Made by a program: the position numbers and the translations under genes
Notes under the pieces: generated by a model
What the model was told of the DNA's origin: nothing
Seen by the model: only the letters and a program-made list of their open reading frames with translations
The model's database searches: none
Shown: piece after piece, positions 39,833-48,657 of the stretch
How positions within the stretch are numbered: position 1 is the stretch's first letter
How the letters are laid out: each line of letters begins with the position of its first letter
Source: Amycolatopsis antarctica
GTDB taxonomy: Bacteria > Actinomycetota > Actinomycetes > Mycobacteriales > Pseudonocardiaceae
DNA: 64,000 bases
Direction of reading: 5' to 3'
NCBI RefSeq assembly: GCF_002262875.1
Contig: NZ_NKYE01000006.1
Location: 248,001 to 312,000 of the forward strand

Positions 39833-40705
39833 ATGCCTGCCACCCCATCCGCGGGCTTCGCCTCGCCCGACCGGGAGTCCGCGTTTCGGGCGGCCTACGA
39901 ACGTGTGCTGTCCCGGTGGGGGGTGACGGTGGAACGAGCCGATCTGCGCTCGGAGTTCGGCACCACCCGAGTCAACACCTGCGGACCTGCCGACGCCCCT
40001 CCCCTGCTGCTCCTGCACGGCGGAGGCGCGACCTCCACCGTGTGGCACGCCAACGCCGCGGCACTCGCCGCCCGGCACCGGGTCTACGCCGTGGACCAGC
40101 TCGGGGACGCCGGACTCGGCAAGGCCGACGGCCGTCCGATCGCGCACCGCGCGGACCTGGCGCATTGGCTCGAATCCGTGCTCGACGGCCTCGGCGTGGC
40201 GTCCGCCGCGTTCGCCGGGCACTCACACGGAGCGTGGACCGCCCTGATGTACGCACTCGCCGAACCGAATCGCGTCGACCGGCTGGTCCTGCTCGACCCG
40301 ACGCGCTGTTTCGCCGGATTCGCCGCCCGCTACCTCCTGCACGCCGTTCCGGTGCTCGCCCGGCCGACGCCGGCGCGGTTCGCCGCGTTCCTCCGCTGGG
40401 AGACCCGTGGTGCCGCATTGCCCGCCGACTGGGTACACCTCGCGACCCTCGCCGCCACGGAGTTCCGGCGCGGCCCGGTGGTGGCTGCCAAACGTCCTGG
40501 CGTGGCCGCGCTGCGCGGGCTGGCCATGCCGACCACGGTGGTCGTCGCCGGGCACAGCCGGTGCCACGATGCCGACCGGGTCGCCGCGGTCGCGGCCGGG
40601 CTGTCATCCGTGCGCGTCGAGACCGTCGCCGGCGTGTCCCATCACGAACTCCCGGCCGGTCACGCCACCGAGGTGAACCGCCTGATCCTGGACGCGCTCG
40701 CCTGA
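39833..40705 (+). CDS. Alpha/beta hydrolase
   Basis: A 290-residue hydrolase. The oxyanion motif LLLLHGGGATSTVW is near residue 60, the nucleophile elbow AGHSHGAWTALM (Ser) near residue 130 and the catalytic His in GVSHHELPAGH near residue 270. The ATG at 39833 has AGGAG about 9 bp upstream; a GTG 18 bp earlier is less well placed. No signal peptide. Likely an esterase or C-C hydrolase under MarR control; the substrate is unknown. Confidence 0.88.
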   Translation: MPATPSAGFASPDRESAFRAAYERVLSRWGVTVERADLRSEFGTTRVNTCGPADAPPLLLLHGGGATSTVWHANAAALAARHRVYAVDQLGDAGLGKADGRPIAHRADLAHWLESVLDGLGVASAAFAGHSHGAWTALMYALAEPNRVDRLVLLDPTRCFAGFAARYLLHAVPVLARPTPARFAAFLRWETRGAALPADWVHLATLAATEFRRGPVVAAKRPGVAALRGLAMPTTVVVAGHSRCHDADRVAAVAAGLSSVRVETVAGVSHHELPAGHATEVNRLILDALA

Positions 40706-40714
40706 TCCCGGCGT

Positions 40715-41677
40715 TCAGTCGAGCGCGGGGAGAAGGTCCGCGAACTCGGCGAGGAAGCGGTCGACCATCCGCACCTCCTCCGCGTCGAGCCGATGGCACG
40801 GTTCGCGGCAGCAGGCGCTGGCGAACAGTCCCCGCCGCACGGACACCAGCTTCTCGGCGGCGACGATCAGTTCGGTGTCGAGCATCCAGTACGAGATGAA
40901 GGGCAGCAGCCTGCGGTGCAGTTCCTCGCCACCTTCGTCGTCACCGGCGGCGAACCGGCGCCACAGCTCGACGTAGATCTCGGTGAACGAGCACCCGGGC
41001 TGGGTACCGACGGCACCCCGGCGCACCGCGTCCGGGAGCTGCACCCCGGCGTACCCCTCGACCGCGGGCAGCGGCGGCTCGGCCGCGGCCAGCTCGGCGA
41101 TCAACGCCCCCGGCGGGCTCGACTCCACCTTGATCAGCGCGAGGTTCGGATGCTCGGCCGCGATCACCCTGATCGTGGCCCCGTCGAGGCTGGTGCCCGT
41201 CTCCGCCGGGGCGTACTGGAGTACCACCGGCGTCGGGGCGATCGCCGCGAGGACGGCGCGCACGTGCGCAACCACCGCCCGCCGGGTCGGTGCGAGGAAA
41301 TGCGGGGGGAGCAGGTTGATCATGTCCGCACCGGCCGCGACCGCCGCCCGGGCACGGCTCACCGCCAGCCGGGTGGCGTGATCCTGGACGGCGACGATGG
41401 CCGCCACGTCCTCGCGCGGCCCCGTCTCGGCGAGCAGCACCCCGGTGAGTTCGGTGCGCTCCCGCTCGTCCAGCTTGTGGAACTCCGAAGCGAAACCGGG
41501 GAACATCACGCTGGTGACGCCGGTGGCGAGCACGTACCGGACCACACGGCGGAATCCGGCCACATCCACGGCACCGTCCTCGGTGAACGGGACCTCGAGC
41601 ACCGGGGACACCCCGCGCACGGCGGGCACGGGAGGCCCGCCCGGACGAGCGGTGGCCAACGTTCTGACGGCGGTCAT
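40715..41677 (-). CDS. Dihydrodipicolinate synthase/N-acetylneuraminate lyase family aldolase
   Basis: A 320-residue class I aldolase. The substrate-loop Tyr is in PTPVVLQYAPAETG and the Schiff-base Lys in LALIKVESSPPGALI. The C-terminus is rich in Cys/His (FASACCREPCHRLDAEEV). It is the last gene of the catabolic operon, 89 bp after the preceding gene, and would cleave or form a keto acid such as a pyruvate adduct. A lysine-pathway role is unlikely given the context. Confidence 0.87.
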   Translation of the reverse strand: MTAVRTLATARPGGPPVPAVRGVSPVLEVPFTEDGAVDVAGFRRVVRYVLATGVTSVMFPGFASEFHKLDERERTELTGVLLAETGPREDVAAIVAVQDHATRLAVSRARAAVAAGADMINLLPPHFLAPTRRAVVAHVRAVLAAIAPTPVVLQYAPAETGTSLDGATIRVIAAEHPNLALIKVESSPPGALIAELAAAEPPLPAVEGYAGVQLPDAVRRGAVGTQPGCSFTEIYVELWRRFAAGDDEGGEELHRRLLPFISYWMLDTELIVAAEKLVSVRRGLFASACCREPCHRLDAEEVRMVDRFLAEFADLLPALD

Positions 41678-41766
41678 ACGATCACCCTTTCGCTGCCGGA
41701 GGACACGCTGGCTCGGACGGCCAGGTGCGGGAGAACGTGCCCGGGCGACCGCCCGGCGCGAGCGGA

Positions 41767-42519
41767 TCAGGGCGGAGCGGCCCTCAGCAGGCCCAGTACG
41801 GTTCCGCCGAGTACCGCGGCGCGTGGCCCGTCGCCGATCGGCCAGTCGAGCACTCTGCGCAACTCCGCCGCCGGCACCGTGTACGGCGCGTCGGTGCTGA
41901 AGAAGACCCGGCCCGTGCCGATCTCCGGGTCCCTTGCGAACTCCGCCAGCACGGTGTCCCAGGGCGCGTAGCAGGTGTCGGCGTAGAGGTTGCGCGCGTA
42001 CCGCAGCGCCGGAGCGGCGTCGATCCAGAAGTCGGTGGCGCCGCTGCGACCCATCAGGAAGGCGATGTCCGGCCAGCGCCGGGCCAGCGAGGCGAGCGGC
42101 AGCGGCAGTGCGGACGGCGGGGTGCCGGTGCGCACGTACACCGGCCAGCCGTGCGCGGACGCGAAGCGCAGCAACGGATCCACCAGGCCGTCGAGCAGAT
42201 CGAAACCCTGCAGCACCGGGTCGACGGCGAGCGCGACCGCCCCGTCGGCACGCGCCCGTTCCAGCGAGGCCAGCGCGTCCGCACCGCGCCACGGGCTGGC
42301 CACCGCGTACGGGAGCAGCCTGCCGTCCGAACCGGACGCGGCCGCGGCGGTGCGGGCATTGCCCTCGTCGTTGGCGTAGGCGGTGCAACGCTCGTCCGGG
42401 GCGACCAGCGCCCTGTCTATCCCCAGTTCGTCCATTGTGGACATCAGGGTCGCGGTGCCCAGTGCGGTCTCCCGCCCGGTGCCCAGCCGGACGTGCGCGT
42501 CCACCACCTGGCCGGTCAT
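41767..42519 (-). CDS. Amidohydrolase-2 family protein lacking metal-binding histidines (pseudoenzyme?)
   Basis: A 250-residue protein aligning along its length with the active paralogues in the same operon, but with key His replaced by Arg: VVDAHVRLG where they have HxH, PVYVRTGTPP where they have LLCHDGTPP, and FLMGRSGAT where they have VLGHGGLH. The late Asp (FFSTDAPYT) is kept. Surrounding residues are well conserved and the frame is intact, so selection seems to maintain it. It may be a structural partner of the active enzymes or a metal-independent lyase. The ATG overlaps the previous stop by four bases. Confidence 0.82.
   Translation of the reverse strand: MTGQVVDAHVRLGTGRETALGTATLMSTMDELGIDRALVAPDERCTAYANDEGNARTAAAASGSDGRLLPYAVASPWRGADALASLERARADGAVALAVDPVLQGFDLLDGLVDPLLRFASAHGWPVYVRTGTPPSALPLPLASLARRWPDIAFLMGRSGATDFWIDAAPALRYARNLYADTCYAPWDTVLAEFARDPEIGTGRVFFSTDAPYTVPAAELRRVLDWPIGDGPRAAVLGGTVLGLLRAAPP
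42430..42442. repeat. Dispersed palindrome GTCCA-TTG-TGGAC
   Basis: Exact copy inside the pseudo-amidohydrolase gene. The coding strand reads GTCCAC-AA-TGGAC and encodes Ser-Thr-Met-Asp with the rare codon ACA. Confidence 0.6.
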
Positions 42520-43397
42520 GCGGGCACCGGAAGGCTCAGCCCGAGAGCGCCCAGCGCGTCGGCGTGAATGATGCGCTCGATGTCCTCGCCGGGCACTCTC
42601 GGCAGTTTGGTGCCCTCCAGCATGTCGTTCACCGAACGCAGTCCGGCGATCGCCTCGCCGGTGTTGGCGATCGGGAAATCGCTGCCCAGCAGCAACTTGT
42701 GCGTGCATCCCCATTCCACCGCGGCCAGCAGCGACTGGTAGCAGACCCAGGGGCGCAGGTAGATCGAGGACACGTCCGCGTAGACGTGCGGGTGCTTGCG
42801 AATGGTCACCACCGTCTCGGTCCCCCACGGATGCCCCATGTGCGCCATCACGATCCGCAGTTCCGGGAAGCGCAACGCCACCTCGTCGGTCACCAGCGGG
42901 TAGGTGTAGCGCAGCGGTGCGTGCCGCATCGGCGAAGCACCCTGGTGGAACAGGATCGGCAACCCCTCGCGTTCGCAGTAGGCGTAGAAGTCCAGCGCCC
43001 GCGCGCACAACGGATCGAAGTCCTGGTAGTTCGGTCCCAGCTTGACGCCGACGAGCCCGAGGTCCCGGCATCGCTCGGTTTCCGCCATGACGTCGTCCCA
43101 GAGCGGGTTCACCGACAGGAAACCGATCCGCCGGGAGGGCGCCGCCGCCACGAACTCGGCCGTCGCGTCGTTGGTGCGCTCCGGCAGGTAGGGCAGGCCG
43201 GTCATCGGTTCCGGGTCGTCCACGGCGATGTTGAACGCGATCGTCACGTCGGCGTCCCGCATGGCCTCGTCGAAGTCCGCCCACGAGTTCGCCGTCGCCA
43301 CCGGCCGGTCGGTACGCCAGTTCTGGTAGACCCGCCGCTCGGATTCGGGCACCGCGGCGACATGGGTCGGGGTGTGCGCGTGCACGTCGACGATCAC
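42516..43397 (-). CDS. Amidohydrolase-2 family metal-dependent hydrolase/decarboxylase
   Basis: A 293-residue TIM-barrel protein of the ACMSD-like group. The metal ligands are visible: VIVDVHAHTP (HxH) at the N-terminus, PILFHQGASP, IVMAHMGHPWG and LLLGSDFPIAN (Asp). It starts at a GTG overlapping the upstream enolase-family stop (GTGA). Members hydrolyse lactones or C-N bonds, or decarboxylate aromatic acids. Which of these applies is not evident. Confidence 0.9.
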   Translation of the reverse strand: MIVDVHAHTPTHVAAVPESERRVYQNWRTDRPVATANSWADFDEAMRDADVTIAFNIAVDDPEPMTGLPYLPERTNDATAEFVAAAPSRRIGFLSVNPLWDDVMAETERCRDLGLVGVKLGPNYQDFDPLCARALDFYAYCEREGLPILFHQGASPMRHAPLRYTYPLVTDEVALRFPELRIVMAHMGHPWGTETVVTIRKHPHVYADVSSIYLRPWVCYQSLLAAVEWGCTHKLLLGSDFPIANTGEAIAGLRSVNDMLEGTKLPRVPGEDIERIIHADALGALGLSLPVPA

Positions 43398-44503
43398 CGG
43401 AACCGCCTCCTCAGGTCGTCTCTCGGCCGTACCCCCAGGCCCGGTCCGGCATCCAGCCGGGCCCGGACACCGTTGCTGTCCAAGGGTTTCTCCAGCACGT
43501 CCTCCAGGTAGTAGTGGGCGCCGATGATGTCCGAGGGCAGTACCTCGCTCAGTCCGGGAATCGCGCAGGCGGCGTGCACCTGGGCGGCGGCGCCGAGCCC
43601 GAGTTCGCCGTTCGAGCCGAGCAGCACGTCCAGACCGAACGCCTGTGCCAGCGCCGCCATCTCCACCACCCGGCCGGGTCCGCCCGCCTTCCCGACGTAC
43701 AGACTCACCACGTCGGCGGCCTCGGCGCGGATCACCCGCACCAGGTCGGCGACACCGAACACGGACTCGTCGGCGACGACCGGCAGCCCCGCAGAGCGCA
43801 ACTCCCGCATCCCGTCCAGATCCCCCGGTGCCAGCGGCTGCTCGACGAAGGACACCGTGCCGTCCAGTTCCCGCACCGCCTCCCGGGCGGCCGGGCGTGC
43901 CCATCCCCCGTTGGCGTCCATCCCGAGAAACGCCGCGGGACCGGCCAGTGAACGCGCGTGCCGCACCCGTCCCAGATCGGCGGCCACCCCGTCCGGCAGG
44001 CCGACCTTGACCTTGAACGCGCCGAACCCGGCGGCCACCGCGGCCGCGTACGCCCGCTCCAGCCGGTCCCCGTCCCCGGACAGTGACAGCTTGATCGGCA
44101 CCTCCTCGCGGTACGGGCCACCCAGTGCCACCGTCAGTGGCACCCCCAGCGTCCGCGCGTGCGCGTCCCACAGGGCCGTCGACACACCCGCCTTGGTGAA
44201 CGGGTTCCCGGCCAGCGCCAGGTCCATCGCCGACTCCAGCGCGCCCACCGGTGCCAGTGGCCTGCCCAGCAGCACCGGTGCCAGCACCCGGGACACGAAA
44301 TGCCGGGCGCTGACCGCGTCCTCACCGCTCCACAACGGTGTCGCGCTGACCTCGCCGAAGCCCTCGGCGCCGTCGGTCGTGGTGATCCGGACCAGCAGGA
44401 AGTCGGACCGGTCGTGCGGTCCCTTCGCGCCGTGGACCACCAGGTCCGGCCGCGCGGGAAGGCTCACCGCCAGGGTGTGCACGGCGGCCACCTGCGCGAT
44501 CAC
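43394..44503 (-). CDS. Enolase superfamily (muconate lactonizing/dipeptide epimerase-like) enzyme
   Basis: A 369-residue TIM-barrel enzyme. The catalytic KxK is in FGAFKVKVGLPDG, the metal ligands in FLGMDANGGW (Asp), SFVEQPLAPG (Glu) and PVVADESVFG (Asp/Glu), and the second base Lys in YVGKAGGPGRVVE. This is the MLE subgroup pattern, which includes cycloisomerases, o-succinylbenzoate synthase and N-acylamino acid or dipeptide epimerases. With a peptide-type importer and amidases nearby, an epimerase/racemase is plausible. It is coupled on both sides by four-base overlaps. Confidence 0.9.
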   Translation of the reverse strand: MIAQVAAVHTLAVSLPARPDLVVHGAKGPHDRSDFLLVRITTTDGAEGFGEVSATPLWSGEDAVSARHFVSRVLAPVLLGRPLAPVGALESAMDLALAGNPFTKAGVSTALWDAHARTLGVPLTVALGGPYREEVPIKLSLSGDGDRLERAYAAAVAAGFGAFKVKVGLPDGVAADLGRVRHARSLAGPAAFLGMDANGGWARPAAREAVRELDGTVSFVEQPLAPGDLDGMRELRSAGLPVVADESVFGVADLVRVIRAEAADVVSLYVGKAGGPGRVVEMAALAQAFGLDVLLGSNGELGLGAAAQVHAACAIPGLSEVLPSDIIGAHYYLEDVLEKPLDSNGVRARLDAGPGLGVRPRDDLRRRFR

Positions 44504-45264
44504 CGCAACCACCCCCCGAGCAGCCGGCGCGGCGCGGTCTCCAGCAGCGCCTCGCGCCGGACGGCGGACACGCCCCAGCCGTCGACCTCGGCGACCCGCG
44601 CGACCGCGTAGTCCTGGCTCGCGCGGTCGGAGAGGCCGGCGTCGGTGCCGAACAGCACCTTGTCCTCGGGCGCCTGTTCGAGGATGTACCGGGCTGCGTA
44701 CGGCGGCGTCCCGCACAGGCACAGATACAGATTGTCCGTCTCCAGCGTCACAGCCAGCGCCTCACGCCAGCAGTCGTGCAGCCCACCGTGGCCGAGCACC
44801 ACCGGCAGCCGCGGGTGCCGCCGGGCGAGCGCGGCGATCTGCGCGGGCGTCGAGTACGGCGGCGTCCCGTCGTGGCAAAGAAGGATCCCGCCCGCCGCGA
44901 CGACCTCCTCACAGATCGGGTCCAGTGACCGTTCGTGCAGGCTGAAACCCTGGAGCCACGGGTGCAGCTTCAGCCCGCCGAGGCCCAGTTCGGTCATGCA
45001 GCGCCGCACCTCCCCGGCCGCGCCGGCGTGCCGGGGATTCACCGTGCAGTAGCCGATCATCCGGCCCGGTGCCGCGGCGACGAACTCTGCCAGCTCGTCG
45101 TTCGCCCTCGGCTCTGCGTGGAACAGCCCGTCGTGGGACAGGACGACGGCTGCCTCGATGCCCGCGCCGTCCATGAACTCCAGGAACTCGGCCGGGCCGA
45201 ACTCGGCACCGCCGAGCCAGGTTCCGGTGCGCCAGGCGGGGGTGTGCGTGTGAAAGTCGATCAC
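44500..45264 (-). CDS. Amidohydrolase-2 family metal-dependent hydrolase
   Basis: A 254-residue protein. The metal ligands are in VIDFHTHTPAW (HxH), LLCHDGTPPYST, VVLGHGGLHDCW and VLFGTDAGLSD. It is closest in layout to the pseudo-amidohydrolase at 41767 and shares its GTPPYS/GTPPS loop, so the two could be duplicated partners. It starts at a GTG overlapping the creatininase stop. Confidence 0.9.
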   Translation of the reverse strand: MIDFHTHTPAWRTGTWLGGAEFGPAEFLEFMDGAGIEAAVVLSHDGLFHAEPRANDELAEFVAAAPGRMIGYCTVNPRHAGAAGEVRRCMTELGLGGLKLHPWLQGFSLHERSLDPICEEVVAAGGILLCHDGTPPYSTPAQIAALARRHPRLPVVLGHGGLHDCWREALAVTLETDNLYLCLCGTPPYAARYILEQAPEDKVLFGTDAGLSDRASQDYAVARVAEVDGWGVSAVRREALLETAPRRLLGGWLR

Positions 45265-45989
45265 GGCAGCCTCGCCAGCCGGACCAGCCGGTCGGCGAGT
45301 GCGTGCACGCACTCCTCCAGCCAGCGTGCTCCCCGCTCCGCCGTCGCGGCCGCCGGTTCGTCGGTGTATCCGTCGATCCGCAGCCATGCCTTCGGGTCGT
45401 GCATGTCGCAACCCTCCACTGTGGACTCTTCGGGCAGTGGTGGCCGCGGGGACCGATCCGCGACCAGCTCCGGCGCCGTCGCCAGCATCATCGCCGTCTC
45501 GAACTCGCCCGCGTGCCCGGGAACCGGTGCCCCCGCGGGAGCGAGCAGTTCCCAGTAGTGCACGACGGTCACGGTCAGACCGTGCCGGGACGACACCGCC
45601 GACGCCGCCGCGTGGCACACACCCCGGTTGCCCCCGTGCCCGTTGACCAGAACCAGCCTGCGTCCCGCCGACTCGACCACCGAGCGGGCCAGATCCGACA
45701 CCACGGCCAGCGCGGTGGGCACCGAGAGCGAAAGCGTCCCGCCGAACGGAAGATGGTGGTCCGAAGCGCCGAACGGCAGCACCGGTGCCAGCACCAGGTC
45801 GCGGTCGGCCCGGTCCGCCGCCCGTCCGGCGGCCCGCTCGGCGACCGTGCCCGCGAGCACCGTGTCGGTCCCGGTGCCGAGGTGCGGGCCGTGCTGCTCG
45901 ATCGCGCCCATCGGCAGGATCACCAGCCCGTCCGGCAGCACCTCGCGCAACCGGGCCCTGGTGCTGTCCTGCCATCGCAGCATCGTCAC
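45261..45989 (-). CDS. Creatininase-family amidohydrolase
   Basis: A 242-residue metal-dependent cyclic amidase of the creatininase/MftE/FAPy-deformylase group. ILPMGAIEQHGPHLGTGTDT carries Glu, His and Asp ligands, VLVNGHGGNRG another His region, and GHAGEFETAMMLA the late Glu. It could open a cyclic amide or remove a terminal amide. No mycofactocin genes (mftA-D) are adjacent, so an MftE assignment is not supported. The GTG at 45989 overlaps the dehydrogenase stop. Confidence 0.9.
   Translation of the reverse strand: MTMLRWQDSTRARLREVLPDGLVILPMGAIEQHGPHLGTGTDTVLAGTVAERAAGRAADRADRDLVLAPVLPFGASDHHLPFGGTLSLSVPTALAVVSDLARSVVESAGRRLVLVNGHGGNRGVCHAAASAVSSRHGLTVTVVHYWELLAPAGAPVPGHAGEFETAMMLATAPELVADRSPRPPLPEESTVEGCDMHDPKAWLRIDGYTDEPAAATAERGARWLEECVHALADRLVRLARLP
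45414..45426. repeat. Near copy of the dispersed palindrome in the creatininase gene
   Basis: CTCCA-CTG-TGGAC has one mismatch in the outer pair. On the coding strand it reads GTCCAC-AG-TGGAG and encodes Ser-Thr-Val-Glu. Another one-mismatch copy is at 22351-22363 in the lasso cyclase gene. Confidence 0.45.
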
Positions 45990-47044
45990 GGCGTCCTCCC
46001 GCGGGCTCCCGGACGGCCTGCGCCCGTGTACTTCCGCGCGGGCGACACGGTGCCCTCTCCCCGGGCCCCCTCCTCGGCGATACCGGCGACCCGCTCGCTC
46101 AGCTCCAGCGCGCCGAGCCCGTCGTCCAGATCGGGCTCCGGAGCCTCGCGTACCCCGGTGACCAACTCGACGAACCGGGTGAGCTGCCGGTCGAAACAGC
46201 GTGTCGCCCGGTCCGGTTCGAAGTCCACCCGCTCGACACCGTCCGCCGTGTGCAACTCCATCGCGAAGGTCCTCCCGTCCAGCAGCACGTGCCCCCGGTC
46301 GCCGAGGAAGCTCAGCTCACACCGCGGCAGCGCACCGGTGAGCCAGCCGAACTCCACCAGCGCCACCGCACCCCGCGGGTAGCGCAGTCGGGCGCCGCAC
46401 TGGTTCGGCGCCGCCAGGTCTCGCCGGGTCCGCAGGGACCACCCGTCCTCCACCGACAGCGGCGGGCCACCGAGCAGGAACGCGAGCCAGTCGAAGACGT
46501 GCGCGCCCTCGTGCAGCACCGGCATCCCGTGCGCCAGGGTGGTTTCGATCCGGCGGGTGTGCTCCGGCAGCGCCGCGTCCCGCCGTTCGTCGTGGATGTG
46601 CGCGCGGACCAGCAGCGGCTCCCCCAGCACGCCGTCGGCTATCCACTCGCGCAGCAGTTCCAGTGCCGGATCGTGCCGGTAGGTGAGGCCGACCTGCACG
46701 CGGCGCCGGTGCGCCGGGGGCAGGTCGCGCAACACCGAGGCGGCCCGGGTCGAAGTGGCGACCGGCTTCTCGGCGAGCACGAAACGCCCGGTGCCGGTCA
46801 CCGTCGCGATGAGCTCCGAGGTGACCCACGGCGGCGTCGCCAGCACCACTCCGTGCACGGTGCGGTCGTCCAGCAGCGCCGCGAGGTCCGCGTACGCCGG
46901 TCCGTTCGCCGCGGCCAGCGCCCGGCGATCCGGATCGGGGTCGACCAGCCCGGCCACCCGTACCGCCGGATTGCGCAACAACGCGGGCAGGTGGGCGTGC
47001 AGGCCGATGTCGCCCAGCCCGGCCAGCGCCAGCGCAGCCGTCAT
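45986..47044 (-). CDS. Gfo/Idh/MocA family NAD(P)-dependent oxidoreductase
   Basis: A 352-residue dehydrogenase. The N-terminal Rossmann fold has LAGLGDIGLHAHLPALL and the family signature AEKPVATS (EKP). The C-terminal sheet domain contains GLTYRHDPALELLREWI and HEGAHVFDWLAFLLGG, where the His is the usual catalytic position. Members act on sugars, inositols or imino compounds. It couples the transport genes to the hydrolases by ATGA and GTGA overlaps. Confidence 0.9.
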   Translation of the reverse strand: MTAALALAGLGDIGLHAHLPALLRNPAVRVAGLVDPDPDRRALAAANGPAYADLAALLDDRTVHGVVLATPPWVTSELIATVTGTGRFVLAEKPVATSTRAASVLRDLPPAHRRRVQVGLTYRHDPALELLREWIADGVLGEPLLVRAHIHDERRDAALPEHTRRIETTLAHGMPVLHEGAHVFDWLAFLLGGPPLSVEDGWSLRTRRDLAAPNQCGARLRYPRGAVALVEFGWLTGALPRCELSFLGDRGHVLLDGRTFAMELHTADGVERVDFEPDRATRCFDRQLTRFVELVTGVREAPEPDLDDGLGALELSERVAGIAEEGARGEGTVSPARKYTGAGRPGARGRTP

Positions 47045-48657
47045 GACGCCGGCTTCCCGCGACCGGGTGCCGCCGGGATGTCCAGGGACGGGATCGCCGC
47101 GATCAGCGAGCGCGTGTACTCGTGCTCCGGCGCGTCGAAGATCCGCTCCCGCGAACCCATCTCGACGATGCGCCCCCCGTGCATCACCGCCAGGCGTGGT
47201 GCCATGTACCGGACCACCGCCAGATCGTGCGAGACGAACAGGTAGGTGAGCCCCAGCCGCGCCTGCAACTCCGCCAGCAGGTCCAGGATCTGCGCCTGGA
47301 TCACCACGTCGACCGCCGAGACCGCCTCGTCCAGCACCAGGAACGAGGGCCGCAGCACGATGGCCCTGGCGATGTTCACCCGCTGGCACTGTCCGCCGGA
47401 CAGCTCACGCGGATACCGGCCCGCCAGCCCCGCGGGCAGGCCGACCTGATCCAGCGCCTCGGCCACCCGTGCCCGCCGGGCGGCCCTGCCGAGCCGCTCG
47501 TGCACCACCAGCGGAACGCCGACGATCTGCTCCACGGTCTTGCGGCGGTTGAGCGAGCCGATCGGATCCTGCAGCACCACCTGCATGTCCCGGCGGGACC
47601 GCCGTAGTTCCCTGGCGCCGAGACCGGCGAGCTCGGTGCCGCCGTAGCGCACCGAACCCGAGGTCGGGGTGTCCAGCCCGAGCAGAAGCTGACTCAGCGT
47701 GGACTTTCCCGAACCGGACTCCCCCACCAGGCCGACCGTCTCGCCCCGGTGGATCCGCAGGGACACACCGTCGACGGCACGGACGTCGCCGTCGAAGCAG
47801 CGAACCAGATCGGCCGCCTCGACCAGCACCGGCCGGTCCGGCACGTCCCGCGCGGGTTGTCCCGCCGGTTCCGCGTCCAGCGTCACCACCGCGTCGAGGA
47901 GCTGCCGGGTGTAGTCGTCGCCCGGTACGGACAGCACCTCCCGCAACGGCCCGGCCTCCACCACCCGGCCCTCCCGCATCACGTGGATCCGGGTGCAGAA
48001 GGCGGCGGCGACCGCGAGATCGTGGGTGATGAACAGGACCGCCATGCCGCGCTCCTCGGCGAGCCGGTCCAGCAGTGCCAGGATGCGCGCCTGTGTCGTG
48101 ACGTCCAGCGCGGTCGTCGGCTCGTCGGCGATCAGCACCTCGGGCTCACAGGAGATCGCCATCGCGATCATCACCCGCTGCCGCATGCCGCCGGAGAACT
48201 CGTGCGGGTAGGCCCGGAATCGTCGGTCCGCGGCCGGAACGCCCACCTCCTCCAGCAGACCGATCGCGTGTGCCCGCGCCTCGGCGAACGACAGGTCCCG
48301 GTGCGCCCGGATCGCCTCGACGAGCTGGTTGCCGATCGTGCGCACCGGATTGAGGCAGGACAACGGATCCTGGTAGATCATCGCCACCCGGTCGCCGCGC
48401 ACGCGTTCCAGTTCCGGCTCCGCCGCGGAGGTCAGATCGGTGCCGCCGAGTTCCACGCGACCACCGCTGATCACCGTCGCCGGCGGATTGAGCCGCAGCA
48501 CAGACAGCGCCACCATCGTCTTGCCGCTGCCCGATTCGCCCACCAGGGCCGCCCGTTCCCCCCGGCCCAGGGTCAGGCTGACGCCGTGCACCAGCGAGGT
48601 CCCGGACCGCAGGGCGACCCGCAGATCGGTCAGCCGCAACACCGCCTCCCCGGTCAT
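47041..48657 (-). CDS. Peptide/nickel-type ABC transporter, fused double ATPase (DppD-DppF)
   Basis: A 538-residue protein with two complete nucleotide-binding domains. The first has Walker [17 protein letters not shown], signature [15 protein letters not shown] and Walker [14 protein letters not shown]. The second has [31 protein letters not shown] and [13 protein letters not shown] (Glu kept, Ala instead of Pro). Peptide importers often have these as two genes; the fusion is common in actinobacteria. It energises the permeases encoded just upstream. Confidence 0.93.
   Translation of the reverse strand: MTGEAVLRLTDLRVALRSGTSLVHGVSLTLGRGERAALVGESGSGKTMVALSVLRLNPPATVISGGRVELGGTDLTSAAEPELERVRGDRVAMIYQDPLSCLNPVRTIGNQLVEAIRAHRDLSFAEARAHAIGLLEEVGVPAADRRFRAYPHEFSGGMRQRVMIAMAISCEPEVLIADEPTTALDVTTQARILALLDRLAEERGMAVLFITHDLAVAAAFCTRIHVMREGRVVEAGPLREVLSVPGDDYTRQLLDAVVTLDAEPAGQPARDVPDRPVLVEAADLVRCFDGDVRAVDGVSLRIHRGETVGLVGESGSGKSTLSQLLLGLDTPTSGSVRYGGTELAGLGARELRRSRRDMQVVLQDPIGSLNRRKTVEQIVGVPLVVHERLGRAARRARVAEALDQVGLPAGLAGRYPRELSGGQCQRVNIARAIVLRPSFLVLDEAVSAVDVVIQAQILDLLAELQARLGLTYLFVSHDLAVVRYMAPRLAVMHGGRIVEMGSRERIFDAPEHEYTRSLIAAIPSLDIPAAPGRGKPAS

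Noticed and set aside
45261..45989. MftE of a mycofactocin cluster
   Set aside because: No mftA precursor, MftB, MftC radical-SAM or other mycofactocin gene is nearby; the context is a transport/catabolic operon.
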